From contig JASGJK010000030.1 in assembly GCA_049840795.1 (NCBI GenBank), positions 65,989 through 129,988 on the forward strand: 64,000 nt of DNA, given 5' to 3'. The notes beneath the pieces were generated by a model. That model was not told the origin of the DNA. It worked only from the letters and a program-made list of their open reading frames with translations, and did no database searches. Every line of letters begins with the position of its first letter. Within the stretch, counting starts at the first letter, position 1. The translations under genes and the position numbers were made by a program. Positions 18,069-25,750 of this stretch are shown in pieces. Source of the stretch: UPXZ01 sp049840795 (GTDB lineage Bacteria; Bacteroidota; Bacteroidia; Bacteroidales; Paludibacteraceae).

Positions 18069-18764
18069 TTAAAAACCCCAAAGTCCTCCTAATCCACCAA
18101 TGACACTGCTCCAGTCGATATCCTTAACTATGTCAACAACAGAACTCGCAATATTTCCTATAATTTCTGATGTAGATTCGATGACATCCCCAATTACATC
18201 AGATGCAGAATCAAGAAAATTTCCAATACCATCGCTTATTGTCTCAATAATTGACGGAGAATTAGTTAAATCACTTCCTCCAGATACATCTACATTGCTA
18301 ATTACGTCTAAAGGAATATTGATATTTGTATATAGAAAATCACAACTGCTAAAATCAAAATTGCTACTAATATCATTAAGATTAAAAGGATTGTTTTCCA
18401 TACCCATAAACGATAAATTGCTTAAGCTGTTAATAGTTTCAGGTTCATAATAATTGCTAAGAAATGGCATAAATACCTCTTTAGCATTATCCGAAAACCC
18501 AGAATAAAAGGTCGAGTAATCAACGCCATTCTCATTGTTAAAATAGTCTTTCATGTTTGCTATGCAATCTTTTATAAAATCAGCACCCTTATCTACATAT
18601 ACACTGAAATCTGGGAGAAAGAAATACTGGTCTTTCCCATAATAAAAGCTTTTTAAGTCAGGAAGTGTCTTAGGCAAAATCGGTTCAAGAAATTCTATAA
18701 GGTCTTCGCTAAAGCCTTTGAATAAATCTAGGTCATCTAACCACTTTAAATTAATTGTCTTCAT
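18069..18764 (-). CDS. Unknown protein with amphipathic Gly/Ser-rich C-terminus (third cassette)
   Basis: 231 residues, acidic, with no signal peptide. The first 130 residues are aromatic-rich (LPDLKSFYYGKDQYFFLPDF). The C-terminal 70 residues form a repeating amphipathic pattern of the type D-V-I-G-x-x-x-x-S (GDVIESTSEIIGNIASSVVD) ending in GGLGGLWGF. Such a tail could insert into or lie on membranes. It starts 29 bases inside the cassette boundary at 18793 and is followed by the tail-anchored coiled-coil gene. No family is recognised. Confidence 0.6.
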   Translation of the reverse strand: MKTINLKWLDDLDLFKGFSEDLIEFLEPILPKTLPDLKSFYYGKDQYFFLPDFSVYVDKGADFIKDCIANMKDYFNNENGVDYSTFYSGFSDNAKEVFMPFLSNYYEPETINSLSNLSFMGMENNPFNLNDISSNFDFSSCDFLYTNINIPLDVISNVDVSGGSDLTNSPSIIETISDGIGNFLDSASDVIGDVIESTSEIIGNIASSVVDIVKDIDWSSVIGGLGGLWGF

Positions 18765-18787
18765 ATGCAGTGTCTTTTTGATATAGC

Positions 18788-18922
18788 CCCTAACACCCGA
18801 GGTATGGGCATTGGCGGTTTGCAGGAGCGTTCACTGTCGCCCAGCGACAAAGTGAATGTGGGAGCAAAACTGCCAAAATGCACGTCAGCCAGCCAAATGG
18901 CCATAGACGTGTGTTAGGCAAT
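18788..18922 (-). repeat. attC-like recombination site 1
   Basis: 135-base hairpin site. On the minus strand the R'' box is ATTGCCTAAC (18913-18922) and the R' box is GTTAGGG (18788-18794). The outer arms TAACAC / GTGTTA pair perfectly; inner arms around GTATGGGCATTGGC and GCCAAATGGCCATA pair with extrahelical bases; and the core TTCACT-GTCGC / GCGAC-aa-AGTGAA folds back. Length and architecture are like chromosomal-integron attC sites. Its R'' is the exact complement of the first ten bases of its own cassette (20401-20392), as integron recombination requires. Confidence 0.75.
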
Positions 18923-19540
18923 GTTTTTTATATTTAATTTCAAAATAGATTCATCTTTATATCTTACTGATAGATTATATAGTGTCCCTTTTAATGTTTT
19001 GTTTAGTCTTTTATTATCAAAATCACTGTGAATATCGTTTGAGTAAAAGTTCTTTTTGTAATCAGTTTTATAAGAACCATTCTTGAAATGTTGCAGTATT
19101 ATTCGTTTTGCTTTTTCACCATTACCTTTAATTCTTGTAGTTGCGAATAGTTTGATATATTTCAAATTAACTTTTTGGTTTATTTCTTTGTTCAATCTTA
19201 TATATTCAGAAACAACCAATTCCTCTAACATTTCTTTTTGAAAATCGTTATCATTAAGTATTTGTAAATCGTTATTCATTATTTCTAGTATTTCATTTTC
19301 ATTCTTTGTATGAAATTCTCCAGAGTATGATAAATATGAATATTGATTCAAAAAAATAAATTTATCGCTCATCTCTCTTGTGAAATTTTGCAAAGAATCA
19401 ATGGTTTCGATATTTACCAAATTCATTGACAAATCAGGAAAAATGGCACCAATTTTATCTTCTTGTTGAATTATAGTTATAACTGGAGCACAATTGAAAT
19501 CTAATGGATTTGAATATCCTAAAATTTTATATTTGTCCAT
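18914..19540 (-). CDS. Unknown protein, second gene of cassette B
   Basis: 208 residues, Asn/Lys-rich, no signal peptide or membrane helix. Its last codons lie inside the attC-like R'' box (ATT GCC TAA gives Ile-Ala-stop), so the recombination site supplies its stop codon. It starts two bases after the stop of the previous gene, so the two are surely one unit. The N-terminal 60 residues look like a small beta domain (CAPVITIIQQEDKIGAIFPD), the rest is helical with a basic end. It could be the immunity or antitoxin partner of the upstream gene; this is inference only. Confidence 0.65.
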   Translation of the reverse strand: MDKYKILGYSNPLDFNCAPVITIIQQEDKIGAIFPDLSMNLVNIETIDSLQNFTREMSDKFIFLNQYSYLSYSGEFHTKNENEILEIMNNDLQILNDNDFQKEMLEELVVSEYIRLNKEINQKVNLKYIKLFATTRIKGNGEKAKRIILQHFKNGSYKTDYKKNFYSNDIHSDFDNKRLNKTLKGTLYNLSVRYKDESILKLNIKNIA

Positions 19541-19542
19541 GT

Positions 19543-20361
19543 CTAACTTAATTTTAAATTAAATGATTTATTGTTTTTGTAGAAATTAAGGGTCTCAATT
19601 AATAATGCGGTTCTTGTTGACTCAGCACTAAATCTTATGAAATCTGTATAAGTTCTAATAGAAACATTAGGATATTTCGACTTTATTTCTCTTATAAACT
19701 GCGGATATTTTTTAGTTCTTGAATAAGGTAGTATTATTGATAATAAGTTATTTGATAGAATAATATCCTTCAATGAATGGATTTCAATAGCTCTATGACG
19801 TAAATCAATTTCTGAATCAGAAGAGAAATTTAACAACCGTAGTAGATTTTCTTCTTTAATATTTTCCGGTTTAATATTTTCAACATCACCAATGCAGTAG
19901 TTTTCGTTTCTCCGGTAATATCGTTTAATGAATTTTTTAATTTCACTATCTCCAGAAATTGGAACTTCAAATACTTTATAATCACTTTCGCTTGAAATAT
20001 TTAAGATCCCTTTGTATTTTTCTGAAAATAACGCACCTGTATCAAATGGATAAAATCTATCAACGTTTTTTACTGTTTCTGGTTTAAAAATAAGACCTAT
20101 TGGCATTTCTTCTGTAGCTTGACTTTTTATCATCTTACCATCACCTATCTCATATATATAAAATGGTAATCCATAAAATAAATAAACGACTTGATCTTCT
20201 TTTAATTTAAAAGGGTTTGGTTCTGGAAATTTTGAGAATTTTGTTGAAAGTATGTCTGTTTGAATAATCTTTTCAAAACTTCTCCATCTTGTCGTATGAC
20301 ACAGTGCTAATAATTTTTCTGTTGCTTTCTCTTTCTGAATCCAATCACTAAGTTTGTCCAT
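19543..20361 (-). CDS. Unknown protein, first gene of cassette B (possible ART-like fold)
   Basis: 272 residues, cytoplasmic. The N-terminus reads LCHTTRWRSFEKIIQTDILSTKF, then QVVYLFYGLPFY, PIGLIFKPE and RFYPFDTGALFSEKY. The order H-x-T, helix with Ile, short loop Leu/Ser, then V-x-L-F-x-G-x-P is reminiscent of DarT/DUF4433-type ADP-ribosyltransferase-like folds, but the match is weak and I would not assign the function. The C-terminal third is mixed (YPQFIREIKSKYPNVSIRTYTDF). It is the first gene of a two-gene cassette with a tight 2-base spacing. Confidence 0.62.
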   Translation of the reverse strand: MDKLSDWIQKEKATEKLLALCHTTRWRSFEKIIQTDILSTKFSKFPEPNPFKLKEDQVVYLFYGLPFYIYEIGDGKMIKSQATEEMPIGLIFKPETVKNVDRFYPFDTGALFSEKYKGILNISSESDYKVFEVPISGDSEIKKFIKRYYRRNENYCIGDVENIKPENIKEENLLRLLNFSSDSEIDLRHRAIEIHSLKDIILSNNLLSIILPYSRTKKYPQFIREIKSKYPNVSIRTYTDFIRFSAESTRTALLIETLNFYKNNKSFNLKLS

Positions 20362-20394
20362 GATATTATGTTATTTTGTTCTTTCTAAAATATT

Positions 20395-20526
20395 GCCTAA
20401 CGGTGGCGGTATGGCCAGTAAAGGATTTCGAGCGATTCCATATCAAGTTACAAGAAAAGTTGGAGCGGGCTACAAACCTTCGCATACCTCTAAAACCCTT
20501 ATTGGCTATACCGCGTGTTAGCAAAC
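20395..20526 (-). repeat. attC-like recombination site 2
   Basis: 132-base site. Minus-strand R'' box GTTTGCTAAC (20517-20526) and R' box GTTAGGC (20395-20401). The inner arms CGGTATGGCCA (20407-20417) and TGGCTATACCG (20503-20513) are complementary except for one base. The R'' is the exact complement of the first ten bases of the FRG cassette (GTTAGCAAAC at 22275-22266). The gene's stop lies 5 bases before the R'' box. Confidence 0.78.
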
Positions 20527-22274
20527 GTTTTTATTCATCTATCAAATTATCTAATCTTTTATCAAGCTCAACTTTGGATGCATTGAAGAAATCATCTATG
20601 GGATTAAAGATATCTTCATAATTATTCTTTGTTAAATATTGTCCTGTATCAATATAAGGTTCATCCGTTTCAATATTGTATACACCATAATACCTTTTGT
20701 TTAATCCTAAAATATCAGAACCAGGTAGAATTATCGCACTTTTATCACTTGCTTTTACAACACCTTGGTTTTCCCATTTTAGACTTGTAAACGGTTTATA
20801 TTTTATTCCATCTTTACAATCACCAATTATTGACAGGGCAACATATAAGGGTTTAGCATAATATTCTAAATTGGACAAAACTCCTACTTCTCCATTTTTA
20901 GTTGAATACATTAACGATTTTAGTTGTGAATCATATATTACTAAAAATTCATAATAACTTATATTTTCTGATTCACCAGGAAAAGATTGTACGTTGATTT
21001 TAACATACAATTCTTCTTTGTTGAAGTTTATTATCCATATTGACCTAATCCATTCTCCTTCGCCACCTGTATCTATAGACTCCCAATAAGGAATTTCTAA
21101 TGGAGAAAATTCGAAGAATAAATTAAAAATAATGTTGGTCATTTTTTGAGGGGGACGCTTAACTTTTTTTAAACCTGCATTAGACCATAATAACTCTTCA
21201 TGCCATTCTCCTTTAGCTATTTTGTTACTTGTAGTAAGCAAAGGGGCAACAATAATAATTGGAGTTGTTTCTTTTAAGACATCCAAATAGCTGTCTTCTT
21301 GTTTTAAACAAAACAAATACATTGACAATGGATTGATTGTAAGTATTTTACTTGTAATGCTTTTTACATATAAGGTTTCTTTATAATCATCAAAATAAAT
21401 ATCTAACGGAATACTTTTACATGAAGCCATATTCCCATCTTCTGAATAACCATAATAGGTGTATGGAACCTGTAAAAATCTTTTATACCACTCGTCATAA
21501 TCAGGAGACGGAAAAAGCTTTGTTATATCAGTATCTTGTATAAGAAAATCGACAACGTTAGCTTTAATTTCTATTGGCTCACAAACCAAAAATTTAGAAC
21601 AATCTCCACTGTCAATATCTTTATCGCATTTCATAAGACATGCTCTCTGAGCATGTAACCTAGCACTCTTTCTAAAAACAGTTGGAGCATTAGCTATGAC
21701 ATCAACTAAATCACCATGATTATCAGGAAATAAGCTGTCTGAGATTTTAGCATCAAAAATATATAGCCAACCATTTCGATTAGTTTTTTTATAACAATTG
21801 GTATCAATAATATTGATTACGTCTTCCTTTGATACTTTTTCATTTAGCTTACCTGTATATAAATGAACACTTTTCTTTTCAATTTCATTAAAAGCAAACC
21901 ATAGAGCTACATTTAACGAATGTGTTACATCTAGGAATTCTGTTCCTGGACCATAATGTTGAGAAAGGGCTTTAACCCAAAAGAAATATGTGCTTAAATC
22001 ATCTGTTTCTTGATTCTTGCGATTATATCTTATATTTTCAAGACCTTCTAAATATTTTGCAAGAATAAAACAATATGAGTCCCATAAATTTCTACCTTCA
22101 ATCATTTGTTTTCTGTGGAGTGTGGCATTTATGCTTGGAAAGCGACCAGTCTGTCCACGAAATACTCTTACATACCCTTCTTTAACAGTAGGAAGATTTG
22201 CAATTAAAGTCTGTAGCTGTTCAATTGATGTTATCGTTTCTTGCATAGTGCGATTCTTTTAAAATGTTTGCTAA
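20401..22274 (-). mobile_element. Integron-like gene cassette A
   Basis: 1874-base unit bounded by GTTAGC at 22275-22270 and the cut point at 20401, holding one gene for an FRG-domain protein and attC-like site 2. Beginning and R'' box are exact inverse complements over ten bases. It is the first complete cassette in the reading direction. Confidence 0.7.
20531..22246 (-). CDS. FRG-domain protein (cassette A)
   Basis: 571 residues. The N-terminal 200 residues contain the FRG domain: YVRVFRGQTGRFPSIN with the F-R-G triad, HRKQMIEGR, then ALSQHYGPGTEFLDVTHSLNVALWFAF. FRG-domain proteins are often found among phage-defence genes and predicted toxins; the biochemical activity is not settled. The C-terminal 300 residues are unrecognised and rich in beta structure (YEFLVIYDSQLKSLMYST). 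The gene fills its cassette almost completely, from 29 bases after the left boundary to 5 bases before the attC-like R'' box. It is intact. Confidence 0.75.
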   Translation of the reverse strand: MQETITSIEQLQTLIANLPTVKEGYVRVFRGQTGRFPSINATLHRKQMIEGRNLWDSYCFILAKYLEGLENIRYNRKNQETDDLSTYFFWVKALSQHYGPGTEFLDVTHSLNVALWFAFNEIEKKSVHLYTGKLNEKVSKEDVINIIDTNCYKKTNRNGWLYIFDAKISDSLFPDNHGDLVDVIANAPTVFRKSARLHAQRACLMKCDKDIDSGDCSKFLVCEPIEIKANVVDFLIQDTDITKLFPSPDYDEWYKRFLQVPYTYYGYSEDGNMASCKSIPLDIYFDDYKETLYVKSITSKILTINPLSMYLFCLKQEDSYLDVLKETTPIIIVAPLLTTSNKIAKGEWHEELLWSNAGLKKVKRPPQKMTNIIFNLFFEFSPLEIPYWESIDTGGEGEWIRSIWIINFNKEELYVKINVQSFPGESENISYYEFLVIYDSQLKSLMYSTKNGEVGVLSNLEYYAKPLYVALSIIGDCKDGIKYKPFTSLKWENQGVVKASDKSAIILPGSDILGLNKRYYGVYNIETDEPYIDTGQYLTKNNYEDIFNPIDDFFNASKVELDKRLDNLIDE

Positions 22275-22889
22275 CATATGTGTATGTGCCACGTTGTCGC
22301 ACATATTTAATCATTAGTTTGCTGAAATTTATACTATTATATTGTAAATTATTACTATAGATATTGTTGTCGCACATATCCAACTCACTAAATTCACTTT
22401 ATGGTTCACAACATATAATTTTTATCTGTCAAATATATAACTTGCATATCGACTTTTTCAAACTCTATTGTTGTAATGTGTGTGAATTTCTTGTTCCACT
22501 GTCCGAAAGTTCTGACATACTTTGAACGGACGTAGATTAGCGTCTGATTCTAATAAGGGTAGCAGAAATGTGGTATCAATACTTCCTTTTTAATATTAGC
22601 AGCTGTCAATGCTTTCTAAAATAGGCTACGGAGTTACCATCTGTATATTATCCACCAAACAAGCATTTACCTGATTTATATTTTTATAAAAAATATTACC
22701 GTAAAATTACTAATATTTTCTGAATTCAACATTTATAATGCTCTCTTTTTTAGATAATAAAAGATTTTTTTCTTCTATCATCGGTTTTGTAACGTAAATG
22801 TCATTTAAATGAGCTATTCAAGTGTATTCTACACATGCAGCCAATCAATTAGGTTACCTGTTGACCAGCTCAGCGGGAGATATATAAAA
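22247..22889. other. Non-coding stretch upstream of the cassette array
   Basis: No gene. It begins with the cassette A boundary (GTTTGCTAAC, 22266-22275) and holds two copies of TTGTCGCACATAT, near 22293 and 22368. If the array has an attI-like site or a promoter it should be here, but no integron integrase is present in the window. A degenerate third attC-like site (22270 to about 22418) is possible but not convincing. Confidence 0.4.
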
Positions 22890-23480
22890 CTATCTTCTTT
22901 TAGTACGTACACCCAGCAAACAGCAACACCATCCAATCGGATTCAGGAAACGGTTGCCTTTCCTTACTTCGTAATGCAAATGGCCACCCGTTGATACTCC
23001 GGTACTGCCTACACAAGCAATTTCTTGAGTGATACTTACCGAATCCCCTACATCTACCAGTGTCCTACTTAAATGCGCATAAAACGAGCGAAAACCACCT
23101 GCATGCTGAATTTCTATAAAATTTCCATACCCCCAATTATACCCTTTACAAACGACAATCCCGTTTCCGGTTGCATACACAGGCGTACCTTTCATTTTCG
23201 GAATATCAATGCCTGTGTGGAACTTTAGGGTATTATAAATTGGATGATAGCGCAACCCGAATCCCGATGAAATGCGTTGTGGCTTTCTAACCGGGAAAAT
23301 CACAGGATAATTGGAAAGGTCTTCGATAGACAGCTGCAACGAATTCGCTATCCGCCGGAACTCTTTGGCAGAATAAATACGTTCTGTGGATTTTTCTATT
23401 TCGGATTTTCTGTTTGCCTGTCCCGATGCGGGTAAATATAGTAAGGCGATAAAGAACAGTAGTACATATTTCATAGTCAA
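22890..23480 (-). CDS. M23-family peptidase of the conjugation operon
   Basis: 196 residues with a signal peptide (MKYVLLFFIALLYLPASGQA). The LytM/M23 zinc site is complete: FHTGIDIPKMKGTPV (H-x3-D), GGFRSFYAHLS and GGHLHYEVRKG (H-x-H). It would cut peptidoglycan to open a path for the transfer apparatus. It is the last gene of the tra operon, in the position where Bacteroides elements carry a lysozyme-like or M23 enzyme. The C-terminus (GWCCCLLGVRTKRR) is unusually Cys-rich. The start may also be the second Met two codons in. Confidence 0.83.
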   Translation of the reverse strand: MTMKYVLLFFIALLYLPASGQANRKSEIEKSTERIYSAKEFRRIANSLQLSIEDLSNYPVIFPVRKPQRISSGFGLRYHPIYNTLKFHTGIDIPKMKGTPVYATGNGIVVCKGYNWGYGNFIEIQHAGGFRSFYAHLSRTLVDVGDSVSITQEIACVGSTGVSTGGHLHYEVRKGNRFLNPIGWCCCLLGVRTKRR

Positions 23481-23492
23481 TTTACAGATACA

Positions 23493-23518
23493 GTAAACGC
23501 CCGGATTCGGGCGTTTAC
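23493..23518. terminator. Hairpin between the small membrane protein and M23 gene
   Basis: Perfect 11-bp stem GTAAACGCCCG / CGGGCGTTTAC with a 4-base loop, in the gap before the M23 gene. It may end most tra transcripts or act as an mRNA stabiliser. Confidence 0.55.
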
Positions 23519-23530
23519 CTGATTATTTAC

Positions 23531-23638
23531 TTATTCAATTTCTTCACCCCATAATTCCACATCGGTAGGAGCTGTGATTAAAGCATATACGATACCGATC
23601 CATATAACCACATATAAAATTACCATTATGGTGATCAT
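23531..23638 (-). CDS. 35-residue single-span membrane protein
   Basis: The frame starts ATG at 23638, two bases after the stop of the DUF3872-like gene, and reads MITIMVILYVVIWIGIVYAL, then a short acidic tail ending WGEEIE. One transmembrane helix fills residues 2-22. The position inside the tra operon and the tight spacing argue that it is real. Function unknown. Confidence 0.55.
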   Translation of the reverse strand: MITIMVILYVVIWIGIVYALITAPTDVELWGEEIE

Positions 23639-23640
23639 TG

Positions 23641-24099
23641 CTATTCCATTTCAGTTTGCAATTCTTCATCCTCTCCCGAATCATTCTGAAATGAAAATGT
23701 TTTTTGCACTACCTGTCCGAAGCTATCTTCTATATACACGTCAATCACTTGCTGATCGGTGCAATGCGAAGTATAATACATCCTGAACGTTTCTTTTTTC
23801 AACGGATAGAGGTCGTTAGGAAGTAATACCCGCCCATCGTCCAGCCGGAGTTCTCCCACACCGTCCAGCTGAAAGTAGCGGATATAAAACTGTGTATCCT
23901 GATAGTCGCCTTCCTTTACGATCTGTGCGCGGATTTCCGCCACCTCTCCCTGAACGATTTTTTTCTGAACCGGCATACAAACCAAATCAAATGCGTACAC
24001 CTTATGAATATCCAAATCGTCAGAACAGGCTAAGGCCAGTAGCATTATCGCTACCAGCCCGGCTGTTATACTGAAAAATCTCTTTATTTTTTTCATCAC
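23641..24099 (-). CDS. traQ: TraQ-like lipoprotein (DUF3872)
   Basis: 152 residues with a lipoprotein signal (MLLALAC, Cys at about residue 25). The body matches the DUF3872/TraQ type of Bacteroides conjugative transposons: VQKKIVQGEVAEIRAQIVKEG, YQDTQFYIRYFQLDGVGEL, FRMYYTSHCTDQQVIDVYIED. Probable outer-membrane component needed for transfer or its regulation. It follows traO by 42 bases. Confidence 0.75.
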   Translation of the reverse strand: MMKKIKRFFSITAGLVAIMLLALACSDDLDIHKVYAFDLVCMPVQKKIVQGEVAEIRAQIVKEGDYQDTQFYIRYFQLDGVGELRLDDGRVLLPNDLYPLKKETFRMYYTSHCTDQQVIDVYIEDSFGQVVQKTFSFQNDSGEDEELQTEME

Positions 24100-24141
24100 T
24101 ATATTTCTTATATTTTGTTAGACAAAAGGGACTGCGCCCCC

Positions 24142-24726
24142 TTAGTTGATTATACATTTCAGTCCGATACCGAACTGCGTATGAAAATGTCCCGTCGAAT
24201 TACCCCAGAGAACGCGCTCACGCCCCGAAAGGAGCAACACAACCCGGTCAGTAATGTAGGTTTCCATTTCCAGCGAGATGGCCCCGCCGTAAATAAAAGC
24301 ATCTTTGTCCCGGAGCGTTGAACCGTCATACAGTGTTTTTTCGCCCCAATTCAACGTTTCATAACCTGCGAGAGCCGAACCACCCAAAGAGAGAAAAACG
24401 ATCTTTGACGGATCAGACAGGAATTTTAAATAATAGCCTCCTTCGGCGGTAAACTGCGAAACAGGGATGCGTATATTCCTGTACGGATAGTAGCGTTCCA
24501 TAAATTCTGCACCGAACACCCACTTGTTACCTTTTTTCGCATAGGTCGATACAGCCGCACCGAAGTAGTACCCTGCTTCATTATCCATATCGGACGAATA
24601 GATTCCGTCCACCATTCCGCCTGTTACCTGTATGCCTTGCATACGCGGCAAACAACGCTGTGCGTGTACTTGGTCTGCAAAGACCAGACACAGCACAAAC
24701 GCCACGATAAAAAATACCCGCTTCAT
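24142..24726 (-). CDS. traO: Conjugal transfer protein TraO
   Basis: 194 residues with a signal peptide (KRVFFIVAFVLCLVFADQVHAQRCLP) and a beta-barrel-like body (GYYFGAAVSTYAKKGNKW, FTAEGGYYLKFLSDPSKIVFLSLGGSA, HTQFGIGLKCIIN). It matches the TraO family, an outer-membrane part of the Bacteroides transfer machine. It starts two bases after the traN stop. Intact. Confidence 0.85.
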   Translation of the reverse strand: MKRVFFIVAFVLCLVFADQVHAQRCLPRMQGIQVTGGMVDGIYSSDMDNEAGYYFGAAVSTYAKKGNKWVFGAEFMERYYPYRNIRIPVSQFTAEGGYYLKFLSDPSKIVFLSLGGSALAGYETLNWGEKTLYDGSTLRDKDAFIYGGAISLEMETYITDRVVLLLSGRERVLWGNSTGHFHTQFGIGLKCIIN

Positions 24727-24728
24727 GG

Positions 24729-25691
24729 TTATTTTACTTTCAGTTCGTTAATAACCTTTGCACGTACCAAATCGGCATTATCCACCGTAAACGACTGATG
24801 GCGACCGCCCTCTTTTTCGTTCAGCTCAACAACCAACATTTTATCGTCCGGGATCGTGAATTTTGGCAAGGCGAATATCATACGCTCCGTGTGTTTACCG
24901 CCCACCAACATAAGATTGTTATAGGCGCGAAGCGGCCGGATCACCTGCTCCTGAATCGCCGTGCGTTTGGCTACCTTTTTATCCACGATTTTGAACGTGA
25001 TAAAATCCACATTGAACGGCACGTTGGACGAGTTCTTCAGTTGCAGGTGGAAATACAACAAGCCATTATGCGTATAAATACCTTTGAGGGTGTGCTGTAT
25101 GCCGAAACGCTTCGAGCCGATATGCTTGATTTCCCTATCGTTGTTCTTATAGATAGACTGCATAATCAGCTTTACCAACAGCGGCGATTCCTGCCCCAAC
25201 TCCTGCATATATACTTGCAGGGCGTTGTTCGGACGGTTCACTGCTTCGCCATCGTGCAGAAAGTCGGTCATTTCAACAGACAGCTTAATGGGTTCGTCCG
25301 CATACTTTACATTGAACGTGTAGTAATCTCCATCTTCGGTAATGACGGACAGATTACTCTCCCGGCTGAAATTCCGCAGGGAGGCTTTTACTCTCAATAC
25401 GTTTTCCGTTCCGTCCGCTTTCGCCGCGAGAAGATCTGCCGAGCCTAAATCGACGTATCGAATCGGAGCGGGAAAAATCACATGAACGGTTTTATTGAAC
25501 GTAACTTCCAGCGCATAAGGCGGAATCATCCTGTCGAAGGTCAGCGGGCGGGTAAAGCCTTGATAATAATCGCCCGTTGTGGGCTTGGTTTCTGTTGCGG
25601 TAGCCGTATCTCCGGTTACTTTCTGTGCATTGGCTGCAAATACGCTTACCGCAAGGGTAAACATCAAAAAGATTTTCTTCATTGTTCTCAA
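24729..25691 (-). CDS. traN: Conjugal transfer protein TraN
   Basis: 320 residues; signal peptide, then the TraN body with PLTFDRMIPPYALEVTFNKTVHVIFPAPIRYVDLGS, IGSKRFGIQHTLKGIYTHNGLLYFHLQL and FALPKFTIPDDKMLVVEL. TraN is the periplasmic VirB9-like subunit of the Bacteroides type IV secretion core. It is preceded by a short leader element also found before traE. Intact and tightly linked to traO. Confidence 0.88.
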   Translation of the reverse strand: MRTMKKIFLMFTLAVSVFAANAQKVTGDTATATETKPTTGDYYQGFTRPLTFDRMIPPYALEVTFNKTVHVIFPAPIRYVDLGSADLLAAKADGTENVLRVKASLRNFSRESNLSVITEDGDYYTFNVKYADEPIKLSVEMTDFLHDGEAVNRPNNALQVYMQELGQESPLLVKLIMQSIYKNNDREIKHIGSKRFGIQHTLKGIYTHNGLLYFHLQLKNSSNVPFNVDFITFKIVDKKVAKRTAIQEQVIRPLRAYNNLMLVGGKHTERMIFALPKFTIPDDKMLVVELNEKEGGRHQSFTVDNADLVRAKVINELKVK

Positions 25692-25711
25692 TTTTTAATC
25701 GTTTATACTTG

Positions 25712-25726
25712 ATCTTTTAGTGGTGG
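25712..25726 (-). promoter_or_regulatory. Leader motif upstream of traN, shared with traE
   Basis: The 15 bases read CCACCACTAAAAGAT on the minus strand, 21 bases upstream of traN. The same 15 bases stand at 35385-35399 upstream of traE. Possible regulatory or RNA-processing site within the operon. Confidence 0.4.
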
Positions 25727-25750
25727 TCATAGACCCATTTGTTATTTTAC

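Larger units (their letters stand above)
18794..20400 (-). mobile_element. Integron-like gene cassette B
   Basis: 1607-base unit between the two attC-like cut points (G^TTRRRY at 20401/20400 and at 18794/18793). It carries two minus-strand genes and attC-like site 1 at its 3' end. It begins TTAGGCAAT, matching its own R'' box in inverse, the hallmark of a cassette that can circularise. There is no internal promoter that I can recognise, as usual for cassettes. Confidence 0.68.
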
